From NCBI RefSeq assembly GCF_000317065.1, contig NC_019701.1, positions 1,426,001 through 1,490,000 of the forward strand: a stretch of 64,000 nt of DNA, in the 5' to 3' direction. Shown piece after piece: positions 17,674-25,907 of this stretch (its first letter is position 1; each line of letters opens with the position of its first letter). Source of the DNA: Pseudanabaena sp. PCC 7367 (lineage in GTDB: Bacteria; Cyanobacteriota; Cyanobacteriia; Pseudanabaenales; Pseudanabaenaceae). The translations under genes were made by a program, and so were the position numbers. The notes under the pieces are model-generated. The model was not told the DNA's origin. It saw only the letters and a program-made list of their open reading frames with translations, and did no database searches.

Positions 17674-19071
17674 CTAGCTAGAAGCTACACCCACTTCTTG
17701 ATCTTCAGCCTCAGCAGCGCTATCTGCCATCTCCGACTCATTCATATCCTCGTCAGCAGCAGCATGAACATCCTCAGGATAATATTTCTCCACCAGTTCA
17801 TCTTTCATTAACAACTCTCCTTTGGAAAAACATTCCGCCAGGGTGCGCCAAGAAAGGTCTAGGGCTTCGTCAAGCCGAATATCGACATTAAAGTCCATAA
17901 ACCGTTTTTTGAATAGCTCACCAAACTGCAATAGTTTCTGATCATTATCGGAAAGATCAAAGGCCATCGCCATTTTCTTCTGGGCTTCCTTGGCACCAGC
18001 GTAGAAACGAATCATGGTGTTCATGATCGCACTGTGGTCATCGCGGGTCTTTTTGCCAATCACCAGTTGCTTCAGACGGGACAATGATCCAAATGGATCG
18101 ATTACGCCATCGTGCAAGTAGAATTGCCCTTCGGTAATATAACCAGTGTTATCAGGTACCGGGTGGGTCACATCATCACCGGGCATGGTAGTTACGGTCA
18201 GGATCGTGACTGAACCAGCCCCCTTAAAATCACAGGCACGTTCATAGCGGAAAGCCAACTTGGAGTAGAGATCGCCCATATAGCCGCGATTGGAAGGAAT
18301 TTGATCCATTGCCACGCCGATCTCCTTGAGCGCATCAGCATAGGCGGTCATATCGGTCATCAATACCAACACCCGTTTGTGTTCTTCGACGGCGAAGCGT
18401 TCAGCTACGGCCAAGGCCAAATCGGGCACTAACACCCGCTCTACGATCGAATCGGAGGCCAGGTTAGCAAACATGATCGTGCGGGAGAACACGCCTTCGT
18501 TCTGGAAGGTGGTGGTAAAGAAATGGAAGTCATCAAAGGTTAGCCCCATGCCGCCAAACACAATAATATCGGCATCAGCCTGAATGCCAATCCGGGCTAG
18601 CAGTTGGTTGTAGGGTTCACCGGCCACTGAAAAAATGGGGATTTTTTGGCTTTCCACCAATGTATTGAAAATATCAATCATGGGGATGTTGGTGCGGATC
18701 ATATTATTTGCCAATACCCGCATCGCCGGATTGATCGAAGGGCCGGCCACTTCAACTTCCCGCTCGGTAGCCAGATCGGGGCCACCATCGATCGGATTGC
18801 CTACGCCACTAAAAATACGTCCCACCATGTTGTAGGAATAAACGGTTTGCATCGGCTTGCCTGTGAAGCTAACCGTGGCACCGGTGGATATACCTTTACC
18901 GCCGGAAAATACCTGTAGGGAAACAACATCGTCCTGGAGTCTGATTACCTGCGCTAAGGATTGATCGCCGTCGGGATTAGAGACGATCGCCAATTCTTCA
19001 TAGCCCACATCTTTAGCTCGAACTTTAACAATGTCGCCATTGATTTCAAGAATGCCTGTGTGTTCAATCAT
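17674..19071 (-). CDS. V/A-type ATP synthase subunit B, solitary
   Basis: This 465-residue protein aligns from end to end with the non-catalytic regulatory subunit B of V- and A-type rotary ATPases. It has MVGRIFSGVGNPIDGGP (82-98), SINPAMR, the P-loop-equivalent PIFSVAGEPYNQLLARIGIQ lacking GK[ST], LVLMTDMTAYADALKEI, the NRGYMGDLYSKLAFRYERA block (261-279), TMPGDDVTHPVPDNTGYITE and SLSRLKQLVIGKKTRDDH. The usual B-subunit loop is GSGLPHN; here it is SVAGEPYN. An acidic tail of about 30 residues follows KYYPED. No other rotary ATPase subunit is found within the window. Cyanobacteria normally rely on F-type synthase, so this gene is unexpected and possibly acquired. Confidence 0.85.
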   Translation of the reverse strand: MIEHTGILEINGDIVKVRAKDVGYEELAIVSNPDGDQSLAQVIRLQDDVVSLQVFSGGKGISTGATVSFTGKPMQTVYSYNMVGRIFSGVGNPIDGGPDLATEREVEVAGPSINPAMRVLANNMIRTNIPMIDIFNTLVESQKIPIFSVAGEPYNQLLARIGIQADADIIVFGGMGLTFDDFHFFTTTFQNEGVFSRTIMFANLASDSIVERVLVPDLALAVAERFAVEEHKRVLVLMTDMTAYADALKEIGVAMDQIPSNRGYMGDLYSKLAFRYERACDFKGAGSVTILTVTTMPGDDVTHPVPDNTGYITEGQFYLHDGVIDPFGSLSRLKQLVIGKKTRDDHSAIMNTMIRFYAGAKEAQKKMAMAFDLSDNDQKLLQFGELFKKRFMDFNVDIRLDEALDLSWRTLAECFSKGELLMKDELVEKYYPEDVHAAADEDMNESEMADSAAEAEDQEVGVASS

Positions 19072-19767
19072 GCTTGCCGTTTAGCCTAACTAGCTTAAAT
19101 GTTTAGTTCTGGGGGATAAATTGTGTTTTTTAAGATTTACCTAATTCTACGCCAATTCGATCGAGGCAGATTGCTCTTAGCCAAGGAAATCGTAAATCTG
19201 CGAATATCTGCCACCAAGGATCAAAATCAGTTATGCCTATTAGCTTATCCCTTTACTAGTGCTTAGGCCAGTTGGTTATTTGAACAATTTAGATGCCGTT
19301 TTAGTGACATTAGCTGGCACTAGATCCAAAGATTGAAATGATTAGCTGCGAGCTTATGAATTAAATCAGTTATTTAGCTTGATTAAGCGTATAGAACAAA
19401 TAAATTAATCGCAATTTGTATAACTTAATACCGCCGATCGCAGTGATGGTGAGGATTCCTTGACATATTTCGGCTATTGACTAGCCAGATCATTTAAGCT
19501 AAATTGCTTAAGTTGGGTAAACTAGTATTTAATGCTTAAGGCAAATTACTTAGCAGAGCTACCCAAAATCAGTCAGGCAAACATAATTCTTGGGGGAAAT
19601 CCCTGCCTTGGACTGACACAAGTGAATAGGGTTAATGGCGCAATCGATTTGCGCATGCTGATTCAGAGTTCCTCGCTCGCTCACTTAGACGGAAGTTTAA
19701 ATCTTAAATATTTGTCCTTAAGAAAGGGCTCTAGAACTTTAGCAGCAAGAAAACACGGGCTTAACGA
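19072..19767. other. Intergenic region upstream of the exosortase island
   Basis: About 700 bases. A small open frame (19532-19771) overlaps the next start by ATGA, but it has no recognisable features and I treat it as leader sequence. A perfect inverted repeat, GCGCAA-TCGAT-TTGCGC, lies at 19637-19653. It probably carries promoters for both flanking genes. Confidence 0.5.
19637..19653. promoter_or_regulatory. Palindrome upstream of the PEP-CTERM gene, possible operator
   Basis: GCGCAA and TTGCGC flank a five-base centre. The site lies 114 bases before the start codon of the sorting-signal protein. Location suggests a regulator site or a leader hairpin; the sequence matches no site I can name. 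Confidence 0.35.
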
Positions 19768-20565
19768 ATGAATAGATTGCTTAAAAAACTTATCCCGCTA
19801 ACTACCGTAGCTTTTTTATCGGGCTTATCGGGGGCGATCGCCACGCCAGCGGCCAAAGCTTTTACGATCGATACCTTCGATGATGGTAATGCGGCTTTGC
19901 AAACTACAACTACTGCAAGTGATTTGGATACTGGTTTATCTGGTCCAATAGGAGGTGTTCGGGATTCTAGTCTCACATCCAATAATTTTGTCTTTACCCA
20001 GGCATTTGTAAACAATGATCCACCTGGCCCAGCCGATTTTACGGGTCAACTGGGCTTTGAAGCACTAACTGGTGGCGATGCCACTGTTGATATCCTATAT
20101 GATGCTAATGGCACTGGTTTAGGTGGAGTTGATATAACCGAAGCTGGTGATAATGACAGATTCAGGTTAGCCGTAATTACTGGTAATAACCTACGGACAA
20201 ATAATGGTGGTGGCGTATCATTGACCACTATTCTTCTCACTGTAATTGATGATCAGCTCACACCTGAAACTGCTACAGCTAATGTAAACTTCCCTACTGA
20301 TTCGTTCACGGGTGCATTTGATATTGATTTTGGGCTTTTCACAGCTAATAATGCAAATATTGATTTAACTTCGATCGATTCAATTGAGATTTCAATCAAT
20401 ATCCCTGATAGTGCCCCATCTCAGATTGCACTCGATTCATTCATTGCAACCGTACCTTTCAACTTCCAATCAAGTGCAGGCTTGGCTTTAGCTGGTGGGG
20501 CGTTGGCCGGGTCATATTACTTCAAAAAGAAGAAGAAGGCCGGGAACAAAAAAATCAAAAAGTAG
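19768..20565 (+). CDS. PEP-CTERM-type surface protein, probable cyanoexosortase substrate
   Basis: The protein has 265 residues. It has a cleavable signal peptide (basic MNRLLKKLIP, hydrophobic core, cleavage near ATPAAKA), a beta-rich, Thr/Asn/Asp-rich mature domain, and a C-terminal tripartite sorting signal. That signal is VPFNFQSSAG, then the helix LALAGGALAGSYYF, then a Lys-rich tail of 14 residues. The pattern matches the cyanobacterial PEP-CTERM subclass, whose usual core is PFEFSPxxG. Exosortase is thought to cut at this signal and pass the protein to the cell surface. The exosortase gene follows at once, so this is its obvious substrate. The mature domain is unassigned. Confidence 0.82.
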   Translation: MNRLLKKLIPLTTVAFLSGLSGAIATPAAKAFTIDTFDDGNAALQTTTTASDLDTGLSGPIGGVRDSSLTSNNFVFTQAFVNNDPPGPADFTGQLGFEALTGGDATVDILYDANGTGLGGVDITEAGDNDRFRLAVITGNNLRTNNGGGVSLTTILLTVIDDQLTPETATANVNFPTDSFTGAFDIDFGLFTANNANIDLTSIDSIEISINIPDSAPSQIALDSFIATVPFNFQSSAGLALAGGALAGSYYFKKKKKAGNKKIKK

Positions 20566-20968
20566 TCAGTTAACCGTAAACGGCAAGTTAGATAATCTAG
20601 ATAACTTGGCGATCGATCGTAAAAATCAGCAAGCTTAACTTGAGCCAGGTTAATTCACAAAGACATAAATACCTAGCCATATGGGTATAGTTTTAACAAC
20701 AGCTACTCTAATCATTGTCACTACTAGATCCGACTTGTGATAACTGGCTTAAGATTTTTAGGTAAAGTGTTTTAACTACTTTGGCCGATTGCTAATCATA
20801 CTTGAGGATTAATAATTAGTTAATCTGATGCATTTACAAAATAGGTAATCCAGAATCTGAATACCAAAACTGTGATAATCTATCAGCTTGAATTGGGACT
20901 ATAGTTGTTTTTGAATTTGGGTTAATGCTACTACCGCAGAGCAACGCAATACAATAAGAGCGATAACC
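20566..20968. other. Intergenic region between substrate and exosortase genes
   Basis: About 400 bases without a gene. CAAGTTA/TAACTTG arms at 20584-20590 and 20602-20608 could form a hairpin after the substrate gene, but no T-tract follows directly. The exosortase genes may therefore have their own promoter. Confidence 0.5.
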
Positions 20969-22027
20969 ATGACTATAGAGCCGATCGATTCAGTTGGGTT
21001 AATTAAAGACTATGCCAAGAAAACCGAATTCTGGCTGCTAGCAATCCTGGCAGCCTTAGTTGTTTTACATCTAAATTTGCTGTGGCAATTGACCGGCAAT
21101 GGTGATGCCTTAATCATTCGAGTGGTGTTTTGGGGTGCGATCGCCTATTTAATTTGGAATCGGCGCGATCGGCTGAACTGGCAGAGCGATCCTGTCTCTA
21201 CTGGCATCGGTGGGATTTTAATCTACTGGCTGATGTGGATGAGCATCTCAGCTCATAATCAAGATCCATTGTTTCTGTGGGCCTATCCACCAGTGGCATT
21301 TTTGAGCCTGGGGCTAATTGCTTCTGGCATCAAAGGCTTGTGGCAATATTGGCGGGAATTTATGATTACCCTGATGATTGTGATTCCTGAAGAATGGTAT
21401 ACCTCAACTTTAATGTTTGCCACTGAAAAAGCCCTGAATGTGAATGTGGTGACGGGTAAGATCGCTGCCTTTGCCTTCTGGTATGCCGGCATGGATGTAC
21501 AATCCCAGGGTGCGGTAATTGTGCTTCCCAATGGTGGCGTGCAAGTGGAAACCCATTGTACTGGGTTGGTATTTGTATTTTTGTTGCTGCGCCTGTGTAT
21601 ATTGCTATCGCTGCTGTTTCCTGGCTTTTGGGTGCGTAAAAGCACTCTATTTCTGGGCACGGGCATCCTGGCCTATTTGCTGGGGGCAGTGCGGGTGATG
21701 CTCTTGGCGTTGGTGGTACATAATCAGCCTGTCTTTGACTATTGGCATGGTGATTCGGGCTCGCAGATTTTTTCGACTATCTCGATCCTGATTTTTGGGA
21801 TTATGTGCAAATTTATCTTGCTCGATCGGATCTTTGATGACCATGAATCTAATCCAAGTGAAGAGTTCGATCTTTATTTTGAAGACTATGACTATGAAGA
21901 TCCAGAAGCATCAGAAGCAGAATTTCAAATGGTGGCCGAATCAAGCGAGGCTGATCCCATCGCATCAATAAACCAAAATCAAACTAAAGTTGATCCTGAT
22001 CAGTCTGCTAACCTCCAAAAATCATAG
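20969..22027 (+). CDS. crtA: Cyanoexosortase A, membrane transpeptidase-like enzyme
   Basis: This 352-residue integral membrane protein has about eight hydrophobic segments and the exosortase active site. Cys197 lies in VETHCTGL, Arg242 in GAVRVMLLAL and His260 in YWHGDSGSQIFS. These are the Cys, Arg and His common to exosortases and archaeosortases, which process C-terminal sorting signals at the outer face of the inner membrane. The acidic tail of about 70 residues (FDLYFEDYDYEDPEASEAE) is an addition with no known role. The next gene encodes the protein that always accompanies the cyanoexosortase A subtype, which supports the subtype call. Activity of exosortases is inferred from family knowledge. 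Confidence 0.88.
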   Translation: MTIEPIDSVGLIKDYAKKTEFWLLAILAALVVLHLNLLWQLTGNGDALIIRVVFWGAIAYLIWNRRDRLNWQSDPVSTGIGGILIYWLMWMSISAHNQDPLFLWAYPPVAFLSLGLIASGIKGLWQYWREFMITLMIVIPEEWYTSTLMFATEKALNVNVVTGKIAAFAFWYAGMDVQSQGAVIVLPNGGVQVETHCTGLVFVFLLLRLCILLSLLFPGFWVRKSTLFLGTGILAYLLGAVRVMLLALVVHNQPVFDYWHGDSGSQIFSTISILIFGIMCKFILLDRIFDDHESNPSEEFDLYFEDYDYEDPEASEAEFQMVAESSEADPIASINQNQTKVDPDQSANLQKS

Positions 22028-22075
22028 CCAAAAATCATATAAACATGGCAGCTAGCATAGCTCTTAGATAGCGAC

Positions 22076-22795
22076 ATGAACAAGATTCGACTTCCATTAT
22101 TAGCAGCTATTTGTGGCAGTATAGTCCTAGTATTTGGGGCATCGTTGCTGAACCTGAAAGTGGGCGATCGTGCCTTTAAATTACCTGAACAAGCCCCCCT
22201 CGATGGCTGGCAACTGCAAGACAGCAAGCCAATTAGCACTGAGCCCAAGGCGATCGGTGAAGAAGATGAGCCAGTCGCTGAAACAGTAATTATTGCCAAA
22301 CATTATCAATATAGCCAGGGCGATCGCCGCCTGGATCTAGAAATACGCTACATTGCCAATTCCTATGGCCAAATTCCAGCAATTATTCCCGCCTACACCA
22401 ACATTGCCGATCCAGAATTCCAGGAAATTATTGGTGATAATATGACTAGCCTAAAAAAGTCGATCGATGGGATTGGTTCCTATAATCTATTTAGCTATCA
22501 GAACAAAGCTTATTTGAGCACTTGTATTACACCCTATGGCACCATTATCGCCAATCAGGATGACTTTTTTATTAATCTACGCACCAGTCAAAGCCTGAAA
22601 GCTAATTTGTTACCCTGGGCACTGGGACAAACTCCCTTGCGCGATCGGCGTTGTGTTTGGGCACATTTATATATAAACATTGACCCCAACCAAAATGGAG
22701 CTGAAGCACAGGCATATGAAACCCTAGAAGCCAGCCTGGGTAATTTAAGTCAATGGTGGCGATCGCAACTCCTGCCTGCCAATCAAAATTCCTAG
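22076..22795 (+). CDS. Cyanoexosortase A system-associated protein
   Basis: The protein has 239 residues, with one N-terminal membrane anchor (LPLLAAICGSIVLVFGASLL) and a periplasmic domain of about 210 residues. It contains FKLPEQAPLDGWQL, CITPYGTI, and DRRCVWAHLYINI, in which two Cys could form a disulphide. The layout and the position 48 bases after the exosortase gene match the family found only beside cyanoexosortase A, and distantly the EpsI-like partners of other exosortases. It probably assists processing or links it to polysaccharide export; the mechanism is not known. It is almost certainly in one operon with the exosortase. Confidence 0.8.
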   Translation: MNKIRLPLLAAICGSIVLVFGASLLNLKVGDRAFKLPEQAPLDGWQLQDSKPISTEPKAIGEEDEPVAETVIIAKHYQYSQGDRRLDLEIRYIANSYGQIPAIIPAYTNIADPEFQEIIGDNMTSLKKSIDGIGSYNLFSYQNKAYLSTCITPYGTIIANQDDFFINLRTSQSLKANLLPWALGQTPLRDRRCVWAHLYINIDPNQNGAEAQAYETLEASLGNLSQWWRSQLLPANQNS

Positions 22796-22933
22796 CGATC
22801 GATCAACCTAATTTTCACTTAAATTAGTTAAAGAATTAGGCAAAGTTAGAACTGAATCACCAAAGCGCCTGAGCGCCTGAGCGCCAGATCGCCGGATATA
22901 TCTTTAAAATAGCCATAATAGCCATTCAATCCC

Positions 22934-22965
22934 AGTTAAATAACCGGTTAAATAACCAGTTAAAT
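22934..22965. repeat. 12 bp tandem repeat upstream of the HpsJ-like gene
   Basis: AGTTAAATAACC (22934-22945), GGTTAAATAACC (22946-22957) and AGTTAAAT (22958-22965) follow each other without gap. A second short array with an 8 bp unit (GCGCCTGA) lies just upstream near 22865-22885. Confidence 0.8.
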
Positions 22966-23014
22966 GCCCATTGCAATGATCACAAAGAAGCAAGAGACTA
23001 TCCAAATTTAAGGC

Positions 23015-23743
23015 ATGACTATCAATAAAGCTGTACAAGCAAACCTCCGAAATACTGATGAACCGAATGAGTGGAGCGAACTGAAGTCGATTGGTTTAAT
23101 TCGCATGGTTGGCTATTGCCTCTTGCTGTTAGCCCTAATCGATTTCTTCTACACCCTGCTTCCGCCTCAGTTCATGGAACCACAATGGGAGCTAACCACA
23201 ATCAAAACGATCGTCGAGCGGGTGCCAGTGCCCTTAATCGGTCTGGCTCTGGTGTTCTATCGCGGTGAAACGGCACGCCAGCATCGGGAAGTGATTGTGC
23301 TGAAGGTGCTTTCCTGGTTTTGTATGATTGCGGCGGTAGTATTTTTCCTGCTGGTGCCGCTGACCGTCAGTAATACCCTACGGCTCGATAATCTCAATGC
23401 GGTGGAACTAGAGAATCAACTACTCCAGCAAAAAGCGCAAGTAGATGCCGTACGCGACAAGCTGGAACAAACTAGTGATAGCAATATTGTTCAATTGATT
23501 GAACAACTAGAGGCGCAGGGGCAAAATGAAGATATTGAGACTCCCGATCAGTTCAGGGCTCAGGTTTCCTCTGAGTTGGCCACAGCCGAACAAGCAGGTC
23601 AATCCCTGGCGGATCAGACCTTGACTGCACAGCGCCTGGGGCTGGCTAAAAATGCTGCTAAATGGGTATTAGGGGCATTTATTGCCGGATTATTGTTTGT
23701 GCGAATGTGGCAGATAACTGGCTGGGTGAGGGATTTGGTTTAG
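23015..23743 (+). CDS. HpsJ-like protein, cyanoexosortase A-associated type
   Basis: The protein has 242 residues. Membrane helices lie at about 30-50 (VGYCLLLLALIDFFYTLLP), 70-82, 95-118 (VLKVLSWFCMIAAVVFFLLV) and near the C terminus (KWVLGAFIAGLLFVRMW). A coiled-coil region of about 85 residues sits between helices three and four. This matches the HpsJ family, first described in hormogonium polysaccharide export in Nostoc, of which a subgroup accompanies cyanoexosortases. It probably shares the operon of the exosortase genes, with a gap of 219 bases that holds short repeats. A structural role in the export or sorting complex is inferred. Confidence 0.72.
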   Translation: MTINKAVQANLRNTDEPNEWSELKSIGLIRMVGYCLLLLALIDFFYTLLPPQFMEPQWELTTIKTIVERVPVPLIGLALVFYRGETARQHREVIVLKVLSWFCMIAAVVFFLLVPLTVSNTLRLDNLNAVELENQLLQQKAQVDAVRDKLEQTSDSNIVQLIEQLEAQGQNEDIETPDQFRAQVSSELATAEQAGQSLADQTLTAQRLGLAKNAAKWVLGAFIAGLLFVRMWQITGWVRDLV

Positions 23744-23774
23744 CAACCGATCGAGCGTTTAGATCAATTTGTGT

Positions 23775-25172
23775 TTAGCTCATTTTTAATTTAAATAATA
23801 AAAACTGAGTAACCTGGCGATCGTTAAAATTATCATCACTCACCAGAATCAGACTGTCTGAACCATCGGCAAACTTTGGCCCCAGGGTCATACCCTCCAC
23901 ATTATCAATTCTGATGCCAAGGTCTTGTAAGTCGAATAATAGCCGCTTAGCGATCGGTTGGATGTTTGGCAAATTGCCACTCAAACTATCGATCGAAGAC
24001 ACGTCGTTTGCCCCACCCACCGCAATCTGAAAGATTTTGCCGTTTAAGCGATTCTCAGCAATGTAATAGGCTCGCTCCAGACTGAGGAAATGGCCACCAT
24101 GATCAAGGGCAAGCATCTCCACCAGGCCATTACCACCATCGATCGGCTCTGGCTCCAACACATACATATGCTCAGAGACCAGGAATGGTTTACCAATCCC
24201 CAAGCCAAAATGAACAAATCGGCTATTGAGTCTGGTTTGATTAAATTCTGAATCAGTTGAATTTTGGGCTTCTGATTGCCCTAATTGCTCTAATTGCTCT
24301 AATTGCTCTAATTGCTCTAATTGATCTGCTTGCTCTGGGGGTTGATCCTCAGGGGCGTTTGCCAGAGCAGGTAAGTTTTGATCCTGAAACAGGGCATTTT
24401 CAGTGGCTACAAATACCCGAAATGGATCGGTGCTAGCCTCTTTAACCAGAGTCAAAGATTCAAAGCCAAGATTGTTCTGTACCCCCTGAGCGCCTGGTTG
24501 CTCTGGATCAGTCAAAAAACGCTGCGGCAGGGGCAAATATTGGCGTAGTTGACCAGTAGCCAACTCAAATTCACCCACAAATGGATCAACCCCATCTTTA
24601 CTAACTCCCTCACTGGCAATAAATACGGTATTACGCGGCGAGATCGCCAAACCCTCTGGATCGATCGTGCCAGGGGCATAAAAGTCGCCATGATCATTTT
24701 TGAGAAAAGTCACCCCTGTAACGGCTATATCCTCAAAACCTAACTCTGATGGTTCTTGATCATCGACACCATCCAATCGTTGGGTAGGATCTTGGCCAAG
24801 TCCCTTGAATTGAATTTTCAAGGTATAGAAACGAGCCGGCGCAAAATCGCTTCGATCATCGCTGATTGTATAGAAATAGAACGATCGCGGCTGATCGGCA
24901 GTAGCTGGCACTGAATGATCATCAAGGCCATCTAAATTCGGCTCATAGGCAGGATCATAGGCGATCGCCGACAAGCCACCAATCCTGGTATCCTCAAATT
25001 CATCCTGTTGGAGTTGATACTCATCCACAAACTCCAGCGAAACACGCTCAAACCCCCGCTCTGCAGCAATCGATCGGGACACATTACAAGCACTACAAAA
25101 TAACGATAATAAGAGTACTGGAATTAAAATTAGTTGCCGTGATCGCCAAAATATTTTAAAGGGCATAATCAA
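23775..25172 (-). CDS. Exported phytase-like esterase domain protein
   Basis: This 465-residue protein has a signal sequence ending in CSAC, a lipobox-like site (Cys29), and a long domain matching the 'esterase-like activity of phytase' family. The matching segments are IGGLSAIAYDP, FYTISDDRS, DPEGLAISP, VFIASEGV, LGFESLTLV and VEGMTLGP. These are beta-propeller-like calcium-binding proteins thought to hydrolyse phosphate esters or related substrates outside the cytoplasm. The stretch LEQLEQLEQLEQLGQ is encoded by a 9 bp repeat inside an acidic insert. It is convergent with the HpsJ-like gene with only 31 bases between the stop codons. Substrate unknown. Confidence 0.75.
   Translation of the reverse strand: MIMPFKIFWRSRQLILIPVLLLSLFCSACNVSRSIAAERGFERVSLEFVDEYQLQQDEFEDTRIGGLSAIAYDPAYEPNLDGLDDHSVPATADQPRSFYFYTISDDRSDFAPARFYTLKIQFKGLGQDPTQRLDGVDDQEPSELGFEDIAVTGVTFLKNDHGDFYAPGTIDPEGLAISPRNTVFIASEGVSKDGVDPFVGEFELATGQLRQYLPLPQRFLTDPEQPGAQGVQNNLGFESLTLVKEASTDPFRVFVATENALFQDQNLPALANAPEDQPPEQADQLEQLEQLEQLEQLGQSEAQNSTDSEFNQTRLNSRFVHFGLGIGKPFLVSEHMYVLEPEPIDGGNGLVEMLALDHGGHFLSLERAYYIAENRLNGKIFQIAVGGANDVSSIDSLSGNLPNIQPIAKRLLFDLQDLGIRIDNVEGMTLGPKFADGSDSLILVSDDNFNDRQVTQFLLFKLKMS
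23779..23809. terminator. Hairpin at the convergent gene ends
   Basis: CTCATTTTTA (23779-23788) and TAAAAACTGAG (23799-23809) pair with one bulged base. The hairpin lies over the last codons of the phytase-like gene and just beyond the HpsJ-like gene, so it could stop transcription from either side. Confidence 0.45.
24282..24326. repeat. 9 bp coding microsatellite (LEQ repeat)
   Basis: Four exact TAATTGCTC units and one imperfect unit in tandem. They encode Leu-Glu-Gln repeats on the minus strand. Unit length keeps the frame, so copy number may vary. Confidence 0.9.
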
Positions 25173-25907
25173 TTAGCCTGATTCAGGCATAAACTCAAAA
25201 CTATCTGTTAGTAAATATTATTTGCATTTAACAAATTCATATTTTATTGACAATAATTGGCTGCCAACAAAACAAAAATTTAGTATATCGGCGTAAAGCG
25301 AAGTTTTAAGACGATCGAGGTAGCTTTAAGCACTTATCAGGATTTGCCAAACCTGCTATTGTAATCAAATAAATCCTATCAACTCCTAGCTTCAGTTTAC
25401 TAATTCAATCCAATTGTTTACTTCTTATGTCTTACCAATCAGTTGTATTGGCTAAATTATTAACTAAGGTTGCTTGGTAAATCGGATTATAAATACTTGC
25501 ATACTTGTATATAAATCATTAGAATCCAATCTATTTACATTTCTGCACAAACAACTTAATTAGCTGGCAATCTAGTTCCAGATTAGTTCCCTGGACAGCA
25601 GCAAATATTTTTCTACACAATTTCCCCTAGCAGTAATTATTGATACATAACTTTCAAGTCAAGATTTTGAACCTAGAGATAGTATGATCTAAAACAAACC
25701 TTGAAGCTAAACGGGTCTTGTTTTTAACTTGTTGATTAGGTTCTTAATAGGTCTTGCAACTCTAGACTATATAGCTTAGCAAAAATTGATTAGTACATAT
25801 CTATCTGCAAATTGTTTGCATTCTGGACTTCGTTGCTAATTAGTTTTAATCAGGGTTGATATGGGCTTACTTACAAATAAGTACCGCACGATTGGGGGGA
25901 CTAAAAA
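25173..25907. other. AT-rich intergenic region between divergent genes
   Basis: About 735 bases without a credible gene on either strand. It must hold the promoters of the phytase-like gene and of the glycosyltransferase gene. A GGGGGGA run at 25893-25899 lies eight bases before the TTG start of the latter. Confidence 0.5.

Noticed and set aside
19532-19771. 79-codon frame overlapping the PEP-CTERM gene start by ATGA
   Set aside because: The overlap resembles translational coupling, but composition and sequence show no gene-like features; more likely the 5' leader.
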